This document shows, piece after piece, positions 32,673 to 44,072 of a stretch of DNA of 64,000 nucleotides. Source of the stretch: Skeletonema tropicum (lineage: Eukaryota; Bacillariophyta; Thalassiosirophyceae; Thalassiosirales; Thalassiosiraceae); NCBI GenBank assembly GCA_037178625.1, contig CM074131.1:3658001-3722000 (forward strand). The letters are read 5' to 3'. The position numbers were made by a program, and so were the translations under genes. Position 1 is the first letter of the stretch; each line of letters opens with the position of its first letter. The notes beneath the pieces were generated by a model. The model made no database searches and was not told the DNA's origin. It saw nothing but the letters and a program-made list of their open reading frames with translations.

Positions 32673-33155
32673 TATCGCCATGGTGGCGATGTATTTTGTG
32701 GATTTTGTGTGTTGAGTGGCTAACAAAAATGGTTTCTCGAAGTGTTGAGGTAGGTAGTACTTGTAGGTAATAAATAATCACATATAATTATGTGGGGAAA
32801 TGGTAAAAGGCGAAGAGACCTTAAGAAGCCTCTGGACCACACGTGGCTGGCGATGCCCCTCAGAAAGACAACCACAGCAAAAGCAAAATTTAAAATTTAC
32901 CAGTGCGTGGACAAAGAAGTCAAATTTGTAAGGGCAAATTTTGGCCAAATTTTACTTGCTAAAATTTGGCCAAGCGAGGTCAATTTTGGCAAAAATAAAT
33001 TTGATGCGTGGACACTGGTAAGCCATCTACTCAGAGAATCTTAGGAATCTCTTAGGCAATGACCGTACCTGTCGTACTGGGCATAGCAGACACAGTAATA
33101 AAATTGCAGTATATTTTTCCCAAGGTCAGCCCTCTCTATCGCCAGTCGCCCAACT

Positions 33156-36100
33156 ATGCATCTTGCGACAGCTCTGATACTTTCCATTGCGATCGTTGTC
33201 GCAACCGCAACAAAGGGCAATCCACATTTCGACGCTCCAAATGTAGGTTGGTTTACAAAGGGAACAACTGTAGCAAACAGAGCTGCACAGGAGGAAGCGA
33301 TCCGTAGAAGGGTCGGAGAAGGAAAAAGTCTCACAGAAGAGAAAGAGGGTGAAGATTTGTACTGTAGTGGTGCCTGGTATGGAAGTGAAGAAATTTTGTC
33401 TCCGGATTCAATTAATCTCGTAACTATGTGGAAAATTTCCGAGTCAAGTGAAATGTCAGAGTCAGCTCTTGATGCAAATGCATTATGAGATGTGCATCGC
33501 GGAAGAGCATACACTAAACCTGTTATCTGAGAATGATTTATGTCACAAATGCCGAGTAGAGAAGACGTCTCAGTCTTGGTCAACCGGGTCCACTACTGAA
33601 AAAGAGGAAAGATGCATTCAGCCGTACTCTCTCGTGGGCCTTGCCCGAGTTTACATGAGTGCCTTGTATGGTTTCAAGTCAATTGGGACTGAGCATATAT
33701 TGCCATCTATGTCATGCGAACGACTTAAGAGTGCTTGGACGGCCACCGTGCAAAAAATGTTCAAAGAGGTTTTATTAGAATGCACAAGCTCTATGCTCGA
33801 GGAGCTACAGTTGACGCCGGCAACAACTCTACAATACTCATTGTGCAAAGATTTTCCAATTATGACGGCAAGTTTAGTGGACGACCAATTCCTAGATACA
33901 GGAATAGTAATGTACACGTCATCAATTTTCGCCACGAAAAACGACCCTGCTTCTGTGAAGTCGATGTATAATGCTGAGAAAGGGCAACTACTCGAAACTC
34001 CTCCTAACAATGAGGAGTATTCTTCTTCTTCATTCGAGGACAACTTGTTTGATGTGGGAATAAACACTCTTTACGCTACAGCCAAGCAAGGCTTTTATGA
34101 GATGTATATGGAAGGAAGAATGCCAGTAGATGTTGCAAAAGCTGGCGCCAGCCTGATTGTTACAGTTATGTGTGTCTTGATACACACGAGGAGTCCCTTC
34201 TTGACAATCATGGGAGTATTGCAAATACTTTTGACTTTGCCTCTAGGATACTTTGTCTACTACTTCATCTGCGGATTGACGTTGTGAGTATACACCACCT
34301 TTATTGTTGTTTCGATTTGTCTTTTCAATTCTCTAGCTTTAACCAACTTGTCGACACATGCTTTTGTTTTTGTTAGCTTTCCTTTTTTGAACATCAATGC
34401 TATCTTTGTTTTATTTGCTATGGGAGCTGATGATATCTTTGTGGCAGTAGACATGTGGAAGTCTATTCGTCATGAGATGCCTCAGGATTTCACCACTGAT
34501 CAAGTGGCATTATATGCCTTACCAAAGATTGCATTTGCTACATTTGTGACTTCCATCACGACGGCAGCTGCATTTTTTGCCTCCACAGGAATGAAGGCTC
34601 CTATTATTGCTTCGTTTGCATTATTTTGCGGATTATTGGTAATGATGGACTATGTTTTAAGTATTGCAGTCATCTTCCCTGCAATTTGCATGTACGATAG
34701 ATGGTTGGCACAAGGCTGCAGAAGCAGTTGGGTTAGCTTTTCTTCAAAGACAGTGCGAGGGGAAATGCCGGATGCTGATAATGATGAAGTACGAAGAGAA
34801 AGTGAGGATTGGGAGGAAGTTGAAAGGGGTGGTGAGTGAAAGAATGTGCGCATGGTAGTAACGGACTCAATGCTTTCGCCTTCAACTCAACAGCATTCTT
34901 CTCTTCCTCTCTCTTTCTCTGTGTTTGTTGTCAGCATGTGTCACATCTGTTTCTGGATGCAATACTTCGATAGGCGCCACGGCTAGCGTTTCTACCATTA
35001 CAGATACCGAGGAAGATACCGAGGACAGCACTCCCCAATCTTCCTCCTCCGGTGAATTAGAATATGATACTAACATCAGTGATAGGCGAACCTCCCTCCT
35101 CTCCTCATACTATAACCTGCTTCACTATCTGAGATGGCCCGCTGTACTTGCTTCGTTAGGTGCACTCATCGGTTGCAGTTGTGTTGCATCGAGGATACAA
35201 CCACCAAATGTTATATCTCCGGGCATATTGCCGTCAAACAATAGATACGAGCGTCATCGGCAGTGGTCAGAACATTTGTTGGCTTCCAAGTTGATCGGAC
35301 CACGGGAAGTGCTCTTCATTTGGGGGTCGATACCTACAGATACATCACACCGCATGGATCCAATCGAGTCATCTTTACTAGTCTATGATGAGTCTTTCGA
35401 CCCATCCAACGAAACAGCACAGGTGTACCTGTTTCAGCAATGTAAGATACTGGCACACAACACGAAGAATTACACTTTTCTTCAACAAAACGGAGGAGGA
35501 GTCACGTGCTCTTTTCAGGCCTTTAATGGTTGGCTCGCCGATCAATCCCAATCCACAAGTCCCACTGAAACTTACAGCAAACATTGTAAAGGAGCATCAG
35601 GTATCCCAATGCCATCTGACGTTTTTCACCCTTGTTTGGTTGCCTTTTCAGACCTATATCCGAACGCTACGTTCATTACGCACGAGGATGGCCTTGTGAA
35701 GACAATTGCAATCGCCGCAAGAGCACAGGCGTCGCATTATTCGTCGCTTGAAGACCAAGATCAAGCTTTTAGCGCAATAGAGGCGTGGTCGAGCAAAGAG
35801 AAAAAGGATGCCCCGAGTGAAGCAAGTGCTTTCTTCTTCAGCTCCTTTGACTTTCACGTGCTTGATACCCTGATCATTATGACGTCGTCAGCGCGTGCTT
35901 CGATTGGCATTGCCACTGCCTGTGCCACTGCAATGATTCTTCTCACTTCTCGGTCATTGACTGTAACCGTGATTTCGATCCTTTCGATATCGTATGTCTT
36001 TGTTGCAACCATTGCATGCCTAGTTGGGCCTCTTGGCTGGAAATTGGGACTGTAAGTCCTAATGCACGTTGAATGCACACTTGTCGCAACACATCTTTAT

Positions 36101-36420
36101 CAAGACTTCTAACCCTTGCCTTTATTTGTTCTTGTGCTGTCTTCAGCTTCGAATCAATTCTGCTCTCAATTTCCATTGGAGTTGGCAGCGACTTTGTTCT
36201 TCACGCAAGTCACTCATATTCAATGGCACCAGAAAGTGTCGTGACGAAGGAAGAGCGCACCCGTTATGCTGTTCTTCATATAGGTCCTCCCATTGTAGGT
36301 TCTGCATTTACAACGCTATCAACTGCTGCCATTATGTTGTTCGCGGAAAATCAATTCAGCAGGAAGTTTGGAACGATTCTCATCATAACGATACTACAAT
36401 CGATGATTGGATCGTTGTAG
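33156..36420 (+). CDS. Patched/NPC1-like sterol-sensing-domain membrane protein (two apparent frameshifts)
   Basis: Exons are 33156-34283, 34377-34831, 34935-36051 and 36147-36420; the introns (93, 103 and 95 nt) are GT-AG and in phase. Products of this family are RND-type membrane proteins that move lipids or sterols. An N-terminal hydrophobic segment is followed by FDAPNVGWFTKGT, the Patched/Dispatched-type start of the first lumenal loop. The first TM bundle carries FAMGADDIFVAVDMWK (the GADD motif of the SSD), and the second bundle carries SIGVGSDFVLHASHSY. This is the two-repeat RND layout with a lumenal loop of ~230 residues between. Frame changes are needed near 33450-33490 (NAL-stop versus HYEMCIAEE) and at the end, where the frame stops at 36420 while a shifted frame continues with VVVFFALCDCFGPS to 36485. 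These could be sequence indels or early decay. Confidence 0.82.
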
Positions 36421-37661
36421 TATTCTTCGCGCTTTGTGACTGTTTTGGCCCCAGCAAGACTCTCAGATCAGCTACGAGACTGTAACATCGCTTCTATGGG
36501 CGCCAGCCGTCTGCGCAGTACTGATGTGTTTATAGTATCACCGCCGAGTATTTTTGTGCCCTGGGTATCCAAGCTTCGGTAGAAGATTAGAGCTGTAGTA
36601 TCTTTTGATTATGGTGGTGATGGATAAGTAGAGGGAGGTGGGCTCAAATTTTGCTGCGGTGTTTCTCCTCCTCCTCCTCCTCCTCCTCCTCCTCCTCCTC
36701 CTCCTCCTCCTCCTTCGTCAGATAATTTTTGAATTTGGGAGTCCGTCTTTCCTGGAGTTAGAGCCGAAGCTTGCTGCTGCCGCACACAATAGTGCACATC
36801 ATCTCATGATGTGTACGATCGTGATCGTGAAGTTGAGTGGTGAGAGGCTGTGAGTGGGCATAAGTATTTAGCCCAACAACAATTGAGATGCCTGTCTCAC
36901 TGAAATGCCAAGACAGAAGAGCTTTCAGAATTCAGAAGGCTTTCAGAATCACCGCCCCAATCCGTCTGAAGTCAATATCCCGCAGAGATATGGGACTTGA
37001 ACGGAGCCTATGAGCAATTGGTCCTATATATGACCATACCCGGAATGCGTTAATGGTAATTGGAGGCGTTAATGGTAATAGTCCGATGTAGTTGGGAAAG
37101 ACGTGTAATGCCCGAAGCCGAAGGCTTTGGCCTGATGACGACCATTTGAAAAGCCGCGAGATGTTGGGTTGCCAATCAAATACAGAGATTGGTACAATGC
37201 AATGAAGAATTCATCTAAGAGTAATAAAAGTTGTAAGAAGTAGGTGCTTAGCAGATTGCAATAGAAAACAAGAAGCTCTACATATCATCTGTGCTTCAGA
37301 AGCAGGAAAGCCGGGAGATGCTTGCCCCGCCGCCACGCGCCAATGTATTTAGCAAGAGATATTTCATTTTCTACATCTACTTACTTTAAGTACCTAGAGG
37401 TACGATACAATCTTGCGACACACAAAAGAATCCTGATTGAACAGCGCTTTCAGTATCTTCATTTTACGGTCAGACTTATTAGTGACAAAGAACACGTATG
37501 CGCCGACCCCAAACAGCACGCACCGCTCACAGAAACAGCACCGCAAAAAATGGAGTCAGCTTTGCTTTTGCTGAGCACAACTCACAACTGATACCATAGA
37601 TGCAGTATTCTCCCATTGACATAAATTATTCCTCTTACCAAATCCATCACGATTACCTACG
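36421..37661. other. Intergenic with a (CTC)n microsatellite
   Basis: A pure ctc run of about 16 units lies at 36664-36713. The rest is low in coding potential. It is upstream of the plastid M41-type gene. Confidence 0.5.
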
Positions 37662-38792
37662 ATGCCTTCCTCAGCTGCAATCTTCACCACCCTACTTGCT
37701 CTATCACAGACGACAGATGCATTCCAGGTACACAACAACCATGGTGCCGTCAAGACAATGACAACACGCCAGAACAAAACATTCCTCTCCATGACCGATA
37801 CACAATCCGAAGTCGAAAAGCTACGTGCCGCAGCCGCCAAAGCACGTGAGGAATACGAGCGTTTGTCCAAAGAAATGGGAAAGGAGGTTACAGCCTCGGG
37901 TGATGTGGCAGATGCTAGAGCTACTCCAGTTACACCAAAGAATTTGAGCGTTGATCAAGTGAAATCTATCGCGGCGGATATTGAGTTCAGTTCTGGAAAT
38001 GCCGAATCTCAGACTACAGCGTTGGACAAGCTTGTGCAGAGTGGTGATTTTTCTCTTTGGAAATCGGCTGTGAGACGTGCTGGTTCTGACATGTCCATGT
38101 TGATTCCCTTCCCTGTCTCTCTTGGAAATTTAGAAAGTCGTACCGATGGAAAGGTCACCGGAGAAAGTCTTGGTGTCGGTGGCGAGGGTGATGTCAAATT
38201 TGAAGACTTTCAAGATTTGACTATCGCTGTAGTCCTTGGAAGTACACTCCTTGGCATCTTATCTTTGGCAGTCCTCCCTCCAAATGTTGGAGCAACATTC
38301 ACTTACTTGTTCGCACTCATTCCCATCGGGTTCATTGGTATCGGGTCCACCTCTCCCGGAATCATTGCTGCCGCTATTCAGGGCGTTCGTAGTACCAAGG
38401 AGGATGATGAAACACGACGTGACCGCATTTGCAGACACGAGGCCGGACATTTCCTCTGTGGGTACATGTGCGGTCTTCCTGTAAAGGAGTATTCAATCAG
38501 TCCTGATACGGGAGTGGCTTGTGTTGAGTTCCACACCAGTTCCACTTCAGTTGCTGGTCGCGAATTGACTGATGATGAAATTGCCGCCTTGTCAGTTGTT
38601 GCCATGTCGGGTAGCGTAGCTGAAATAATGGAGTTTGGCAAGGCAAAAGGAGGCGAAAACGATTTGTTGGAGCTGCAAAATTGCTTTACGAAGAGTAAGG
38701 AGTTCATTGGTGCTGCCAAGCAACAAGATCTGACGAGATGGGGAGCATTAACTTCATATGGATTGATCAAGGCAAATATGAAGAAATATTGA
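37662..38792 (+). CDS. Plastid-targeted M41/FtsH-type membrane protease without AAA domain
   Basis: The frame codes 376 residues without introns. The N-terminus is a signal peptide (about 1-20) ending TTDA and followed by FQVHN, a diatom plastid import motif with Phe at the cleavage site. A short coiled coil follows at 47-72. Two hydrophobic segments (about 187-205 and 212-229) precede HEAGH at 259-263, the zinc-binding HExxH of M41 peptidases. No Walker A motif is present, so this is not a complete FtsH. It resembles plant plastid proteins described as FtsH-like or stress-regulated M41 relatives. GENDLLELQNC near 330 is the candidate region for the third zinc ligand. Whether it is proteolytically active is unknown. 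It is convergent with the DNA ligase. Confidence 0.82.
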   Translation: MPSSAAIFTTLLALSQTTDAFQVHNNHGAVKTMTTRQNKTFLSMTDTQSEVEKLRAAAAKAREEYERLSKEMGKEVTASGDVADARATPVTPKNLSVDQVKSIAADIEFSSGNAESQTTALDKLVQSGDFSLWKSAVRRAGSDMSMLIPFPVSLGNLESRTDGKVTGESLGVGGEGDVKFEDFQDLTIAVVLGSTLLGILSLAVLPPNVGATFTYLFALIPIGFIGIGSTSPGIIAAAIQGVRSTKEDDETRRDRICRHEAGHFLCGYMCGLPVKEYSISPDTGVACVEFHTSSTSVAGRELTDDEIAALSVVAMSGSVAEIMEFGKAKGGENDLLELQNCFTKSKEFIGAAKQQDLTRWGALTSYGLIKANMKKY

Positions 38793-39056
38793 AGGACTTG
38801 TAAATGCCTTCAAAGCGAACAAGAGCTTATCCGAGTGTGTTGCTATTATTGAGGGTTCATCATAAGATGACGACAGTGTATCGTCACTTCAATTTAAGTA
38901 TCAGCTGCAGTAACAGTGTACTAATGATATCATATTATGTGAATAAAGCAGTTCCTCTCCTAGCTGAATGTTGCAATATTTAGTGAAAGTATTTAGTGAA
39001 AGAAATGTCTCTGGCTTACCGATTACGGGATTGGATTGAAAAGAACGGTTCAACAT

Positions 39057-40407
39057 CTACTCATGCGGACGAACCCTCACAAATACTGGGTGTCTCGGCT
39101 TCCCATCATCGGTAAGTTCATAGTAACGATAGGTAATAGTGCTCCCGATGCTAGGAGCATTCTGCCACTCCCTATCGTTATCGCTGAAACCAGATCCAAC
39201 TTTGAATTCAATCCTATCCGAATCAAGCATCTGACAAACGAGTGCCCCCATTCTTCCAGAGTGCTTGCCTTTTCCATCTTGATATCCAACTACAATAGCC
39301 TCGGCATCCATATACTGCTTGTATTTGAGTAAATCGGACGTTCTTTTGCCTCGATACTGCGCGTTTACCTTTCGAAGAACTACTCCTTCTCCATTTTTCT
39401 CTCGGATGCGATCGAATTCCTCTAGAAGGTGGTCCTTCCCTCTGCATTCAATCTGCGGCACCAATCTTGAAATGCTCGTGTCTGTATTGGACAGGGCTTC
39501 CTTTGCCGCTTGCAACCTTGCATCAAAATCGCCTGCAATGGCTGGAGCATCAAAGACGCAAAAAGTCACACGTCTCCAATCTCTCTCGTCTGGTTTGGTT
39601 TGCTTTACAATGGACATACATTCTTGAAACTCACCACGGCCAAGAAAGAGTTCCCCATCCAATGCAATCCCTGTTGGCAAGGCTTGCGTAAAGTATGAGG
39701 GAGCGTAAATAATATTGTGGTTTCGGCTGTACAGATTTCCATGCCCGTCCCAAAGACAACGCATTCCGTCCAGTTTCTCACTCATATAGTATCCCTTCAC
39801 ATCTATGCTCTCGTCCCACTTTTTTGCTAGAGCTAGCTCTGGCAAAGAATCTGGGTCTTGATGAGAATTAGACGCACTGGCCTTTGCCTTCTTGCTTGAT
39901 TTGCTGTCGGATGATGCATCAGTACGCAGAGCGTTTCTTGCTACTATTATACCCAGTTGAAAAATTGCCTACATGGCATTCGTCACTCGCAGCCGAAGGC
40001 GCTGCTGCCGAAGCAGTGTCCATGGATGGTGGTGGAGTCTTGGGCGCGCTGCTGCTCTTCATTGGGCGCATCCAGCCATCTTTTCTTGCAGCAATGACGG
40101 CATCTTGCAGAGACTGCTTGTCCTTCATCGTAGCAGTCGATATGTTGTATTCTGCGAGCTCTGATAGAAGCTCTTTGATGCTGAGAGACAGCACATCGTC
40201 ATTGACATTCGACGGTCGCAAATTCACTGGCTTGACGGCAAGTATTCTCTTCTTGCCATCGATGTCGATCGACACCTTCTGCCTCGACGTTTGTGGATCA
40301 ATGCCAGAATGGACCGTGCCGCGTAGGCCATTGTATTGTGCGGCATTCACCAGATTTTGCAGCGTTACGCTGCTTCCGACACGGAAGAATGAAATGACAG
40401 TAGGCAT
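39057..40407 (-). CDS. ATP-dependent DNA ligase, small bacterial-like type, with N-terminal extension
   Basis: The downstream frame (39845-39057, 262 residues) is a compact ligase. It has SEKLDGMRCLW with the adenylated Lys (motif I KxDGxR), LDGELFLGRG (motif III), VFDAPA, GEGVVLRK (motif IV) and DLLKYKQYMDAEAIV (motif V), followed by an OB fold ending at 39057. This matches the small Lig E-type enzymes of bacteria. The upstream frame (40407-39919, 162 residues) reads into the same gene region. It has an N-terminal beta domain (NLVNAAQYNGLRGTV, AVKPVNLRP) and a SAP-like helix pair (SIKELLSELAEYNI). A short intron near 39.93-39.98 kb probably joins them, but its borders are not resolved; the obvious candidates do not keep frame. 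A bacterial origin by transfer is inference. Confidence 0.78.
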
Positions 40408-40731
40408 TGCTCTGGAGAGGGGTGAGATTCTAGTGAGTGGCGGCTTGCTTGGTCCTTGGTTGTTTGTTAGCTGCGTCTATCATTCCGAGAGACGAATGCT
40501 TTCCAGCTCGAAGCCTTTCAGCGGCGCGGGAATTGGCGGGAACGAAGAAGTAGAAGTACAATATGAAGAAAATTCATGCAGGTGAAGATACTTCTTATCA
40601 TATCATTTTTATTCATGTTCATGGCAACAATAACTCGCGAGGGTTCGATGTTGATAAAATCTGTCTTTTTTAAGTTTGTGCCCGCATTCTAATTCTTGCC
40701 CAATATCATGTCCATGTAGGCAGTCGTAGGA

Positions 40732-41586
40732 TTAGTTGGTAGCGCCTGTCACTTCAACAGGAGGATCATCATTCTTATTGTCATTATCATTTTTGGCCGA
40801 GTCTTCCTTTGAGCTAGATGCATTCTTATGCTGCTTCCTGCCACCAGCATGCTTCGGATTATGGCTAAATTTGCATTTCGCTCCATGTGGACACTCCCCC
40901 TTTTGAAATGCGTAGCACATATTACGCTTTTTACCATCCAATTTACCCCTCTGATCCGCCAACCGTTTCACTCTATTACTTTTGCACGCCTCGCATCTCT
41001 TTGGCATCTCCTTCCATCCCATCTTCTTAAACTTGGTTTGATCTCCTTTCGTAAATAAGAATAGCTTTGAGCAGTCCAGGCAAGTCAGTTGTTTGCTGCC
41101 TTCGGGACGAGATGCGGCGATGGCAGTATCAAGGGCCCGTCGTGCAGCTGTCTTAGCTCTACGGAGGTCTTTGTTCGTTTTGTCAGCTTTGAATGCGGAT
41201 AGAGCGTTTTGGTATGCGTCTTCTAGTGCTTTGATGTTGGGCGAAGACGACGACGATGATGATGATGTATTCGCATCACCCGTGTCATCGGATTTACTAC
41301 TTCGTTCTGTACTGCTACTATCGTTCTTGTTGTCATCAACACTACCATCTTTGCTGCTATCATTTTGAGTTGTCGTATCAATAGGCTTCTCTGCCGATAC
41401 AGCGTTCTCTGCATCCTTTAATTTTTTCTTGGCAGCTTTTTTCGCCTTCTTTAGCTCCTTGTTAGTCTTGTCACCTTCGTATGCTGCCTTTGCCCGCTTG
41501 TACGCTTTCTTTATTGCATCTAGATCAAGATCGTTACTATTGGGCTGAAGACCTTCTTCGACGATTTCGGATTGAGGTCGCTTCAT
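40732..41586 (-). CDS. CCCH zinc-finger protein with zinc-ribbon and duplicated Lys/Ala helices
   Basis: The product has 284 residues from the ATG at 41584-41586, which has a strong context (caatcacc before ATG). An in-frame ATG nine codons upstream (41613) is the alternative. Two similar Lys/Ala-rich helical repeats (IKKAYKRAKAAYEGDKTNKE and LEDAYQNALSAFKADKTNKD) are separated by a Ser/Asp linker. Next is a CxxC...CxxC ribbon (LTCLDCSKLFLFTKGDQ ... PKRCEACK), like probable zinc-binding domains in small protist and plant proteins. A classic C-x7-C-x5-C-x3-H finger (CYAFQKGECPHGAKCKFSH) follows. CCCH fingers usually bind RNA, so a role in RNA handling is likely but not shown. Confidence 0.8.
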   Translation of the reverse strand: MKRPQSEIVEEGLQPNSNDLDLDAIKKAYKRAKAAYEGDKTNKELKKAKKAAKKKLKDAENAVSAEKPIDTTTQNDSSKDGSVDDNKNDSSSTERSSKSDDTGDANTSSSSSSSSPNIKALEDAYQNALSAFKADKTNKDLRRAKTAARRALDTAIAASRPEGSKQLTCLDCSKLFLFTKGDQTKFKKMGWKEMPKRCEACKSNRVKRLADQRGKLDGKKRNMCYAFQKGECPHGAKCKFSHNPKHAGGRKQHKNASSSKEDSAKNDNDNKNDDPPVEVTGATN

Positions 41587-41613
41587 GGTGATTGTTGCTG
41601 AGTGTATATTCAT

Positions 41614-44072
41614 ATGTACTTATCTATTACTTATGGCGTCAACTCGCATGCAAGTCGCGAAAATGGTTGGTGGAGGTGAAGGGGGGAGCGAGCGGAGGGA
41701 GGTGACTGCATCAATTCGTACTCATGTGTATACATATTAAGTCTCAGTCAGTATCTTAGTGACGTAATTACACCATTCACAATGACTCAAAGAACACCGC
41801 TCACCACTCGCATCTCAAAAAAAAACAAGAGCACTCACCACGTCATCGCGAGCTTCTGCTGGTCGGTGATGCATGCAGGCACATCCACAAAAGAATTTCC
41901 AGGCGTGTTCCCCCTCATCCCTCTCTCTCTCTCAACTGCCTTCAGCTCTAACAGGTGCGTGCCACTACGCTACATTGTGCCTCGCCTAGTCCAAATTTTG
42001 TAGGAATTAGTATGCTCCTACGTAATAACCCCATTTTATCCCGAGAAAGAGATGGTCGTCCAATTTGTGATTTTTGTAGAACCACGAATCGGGCATCCCC
42101 GCTGGGCCGCCCGATTTTCATCACCACCACTCACCACAACAAAAGTTGCACAACACCATGATGTGACGGCGTCCCCATGCCAACTACTATTAACAAGTCC
42201 TTCGTATTGAAAAGCTACGTCGGCGTTTTTCATAGAGGGCTTCGTTGCAATATTTGTAGTTCAAAAATAAAAAACGCCGACGTAGATATCTGAAAGGAAG
42301 ACGGGGCATTCACGTGGGCATTATCACCCACAACTTCAGCAGTGTCGAGAACGAATCGTCGATGTACTCCATCTTGTTCAAGAGCTCCACACAGATGGCA
42401 GAACCACATAAAGATGCATTCTTTCAAACTGCCTTTGTATAGTATCTCAAATCATCTGTGAATCCGTGAGTTACCGTACTTCTTTAACTCCGTGGTCGGC
42501 CGATGCGGACTGGTACTATCGACACGCCCTACACCCTATACACCCTCCTTTGCAATGAATGTTGCGAAAGTCACAAACGGAGCATCTTCTGTCTCATGTG
42601 CCGAAGAATGATGGAGTGATGAAAGCCTCAAAATATTGATGCTAAGACATGGCTGACAGGAAACTACGAAATCAAAAGGAATGATTTAGTGAAGTATTTG
42701 AATGGCGTCGAACGCATCATGCTTCCTGAGTCAAAAGATTCAGATCAATGATCTTATTTCGTATCAGCAGATAAAAGCGACGAGGAGAAGTTGTGACGGA
42801 GACGCTACAAATTAATCTTTATCCAACACCCTGTCTCATTCAACAACAAACACCGAACCGCACAACGTAGACTATTTTATGATGCCATGATGAGAACTGA
42901 TCTCTTTATCGCACTATCCTTCGATATAGATAGTGATTTATTGATGCATCGAGTAAATAGATAGGAGGTCATGAATTCGTTAATGTACAATGGCATTGAA
43001 CACATGTTGAAGAGCTGCAATCGTCCGTGCTGCATAGCACAAGGTCGTGGTTTTAATGTTGTCAATATCACATGATGCAAAAAGCCCAGCAAATGATGAA
43101 AACCAAATAGATATGATCGAGAATATCCATCACTATATTGGGAGGAAGATAAAATATTAGTGTCGAATCAAGCGCGGCGTTGGTATCATCGGATGACATC
43201 TTTCCAAAGCAAACACGAAGTATGAATTTACAAGTGTTATTTTGGGTGCAAAACATTGTGACGAGACAGAGAATTCCAACCATCAGGCGGTGTTTTAGAT
43301 GCGGTCGATGGATTTTAGCATGATTCCTTAACTGCATCGATTAGAGTGCCATCTCGTGCATCTGATGAGGACCATACCCGGACAGAGGTTTCATCAGATG
43401 ATTGGACACTGGTGTTGGAGCAATACAGGTGAAACGCAACAGAAATGGAAAGGGCAGGGGAAGGCATTCGTACAAAAACAAGTGGGACTTCGTGCAAAGA
43501 GAAAGTAGATGTGTTTACAATCAATAAATGCAGGACACAAGAATCATTGGCTCGAACATCCATACGTAGAGTGCCCGAGCTAAGCAGTAGTAACAACCAG
43601 CGTATTGTACTTAGGCGCTCAGACAACATAAGATATTCTTTTACCTTAAGATGGATAATGAAGCATTAGATGATTATATTGACACTGATGATATCATCGG
43701 GCCATGGTAAAGAGATCAATCGAAGCTTTAATTATATCGTGTGCAGTGGCATGCATGAGAGTGCGTTTGCGTGTAGTTTGTACTAGAGAATGCAGTTCCC
43801 GCAAAATTCTACATAGGCCTACGTAGGAATTCAAAATGTAGCGCAGTGGTGCGATGAGTGCCGCCAGCCGCCATCAGAAAAGCAAGAACGGGTGTACGTC
43901 TGTTACGATATTGGAGTAGGAGTAATTTCCTTTTACACGACCACAGTCGTATTTTGGAAATGAAAAGATGATATGTCTTTTCAGTTTCCATTATTGGTGT
44001 CGTCTGGGCATTATTCTCTCATAAAACAGTTGTTGTGTAAAATCTTCTCCAATACTCCTACAACCCAGTACA
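41614..44072. other. Intergenic, one hairpin, no supported gene
   Basis: The longest frames (43068-43337, 43315-43629, both minus) lack domains and overlap other frames. gcctacgtaggaattc at 43813 is a palindrome-bearing word also seen near 50665 and 55028, probably debris of one repeat family. The inverted repeat at 42206-42290 is listed separately. Confidence 0.4.
42206..42290. repeat. Hairpin with 16-bp arms
   Basis: gctacgtcggcgttttt (about 42210-42226) is inverted as aaaaacgccgacgtag (about 42270-42286), separated by ~43 bases. It looks like a mini-foldback element. Confidence 0.65.

Larger units (their letters stand above)
30812..33015. mobile_element. Probable 2.2-kb inverted-repeat element
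   Basis: gtgtccacgcatcaaattt at 30812-30830 is exactly inverted at 32997-33015. The match continues inward for about 60-80 bases (ttttgccaaa-tttgacctcgcttgg). No clear target duplication flanks the ends and no transposase was found inside. The interior holds copy 2 of the dispersed repeat (about 31105-31205) and the two hairpin repeats near 32.2 and 32.6 kb. Confidence 0.6.

Noticed and set aside
36609..36797. Poly-Gly/poly-Leu frames
   Set aside because: They are readings of the (ctc)n microsatellite.
43068..43629. Adjacent minus-strand frames with hydrophobic stretches
   Set aside because: Overlapping ends, no conserved motif and no plausible splice link.
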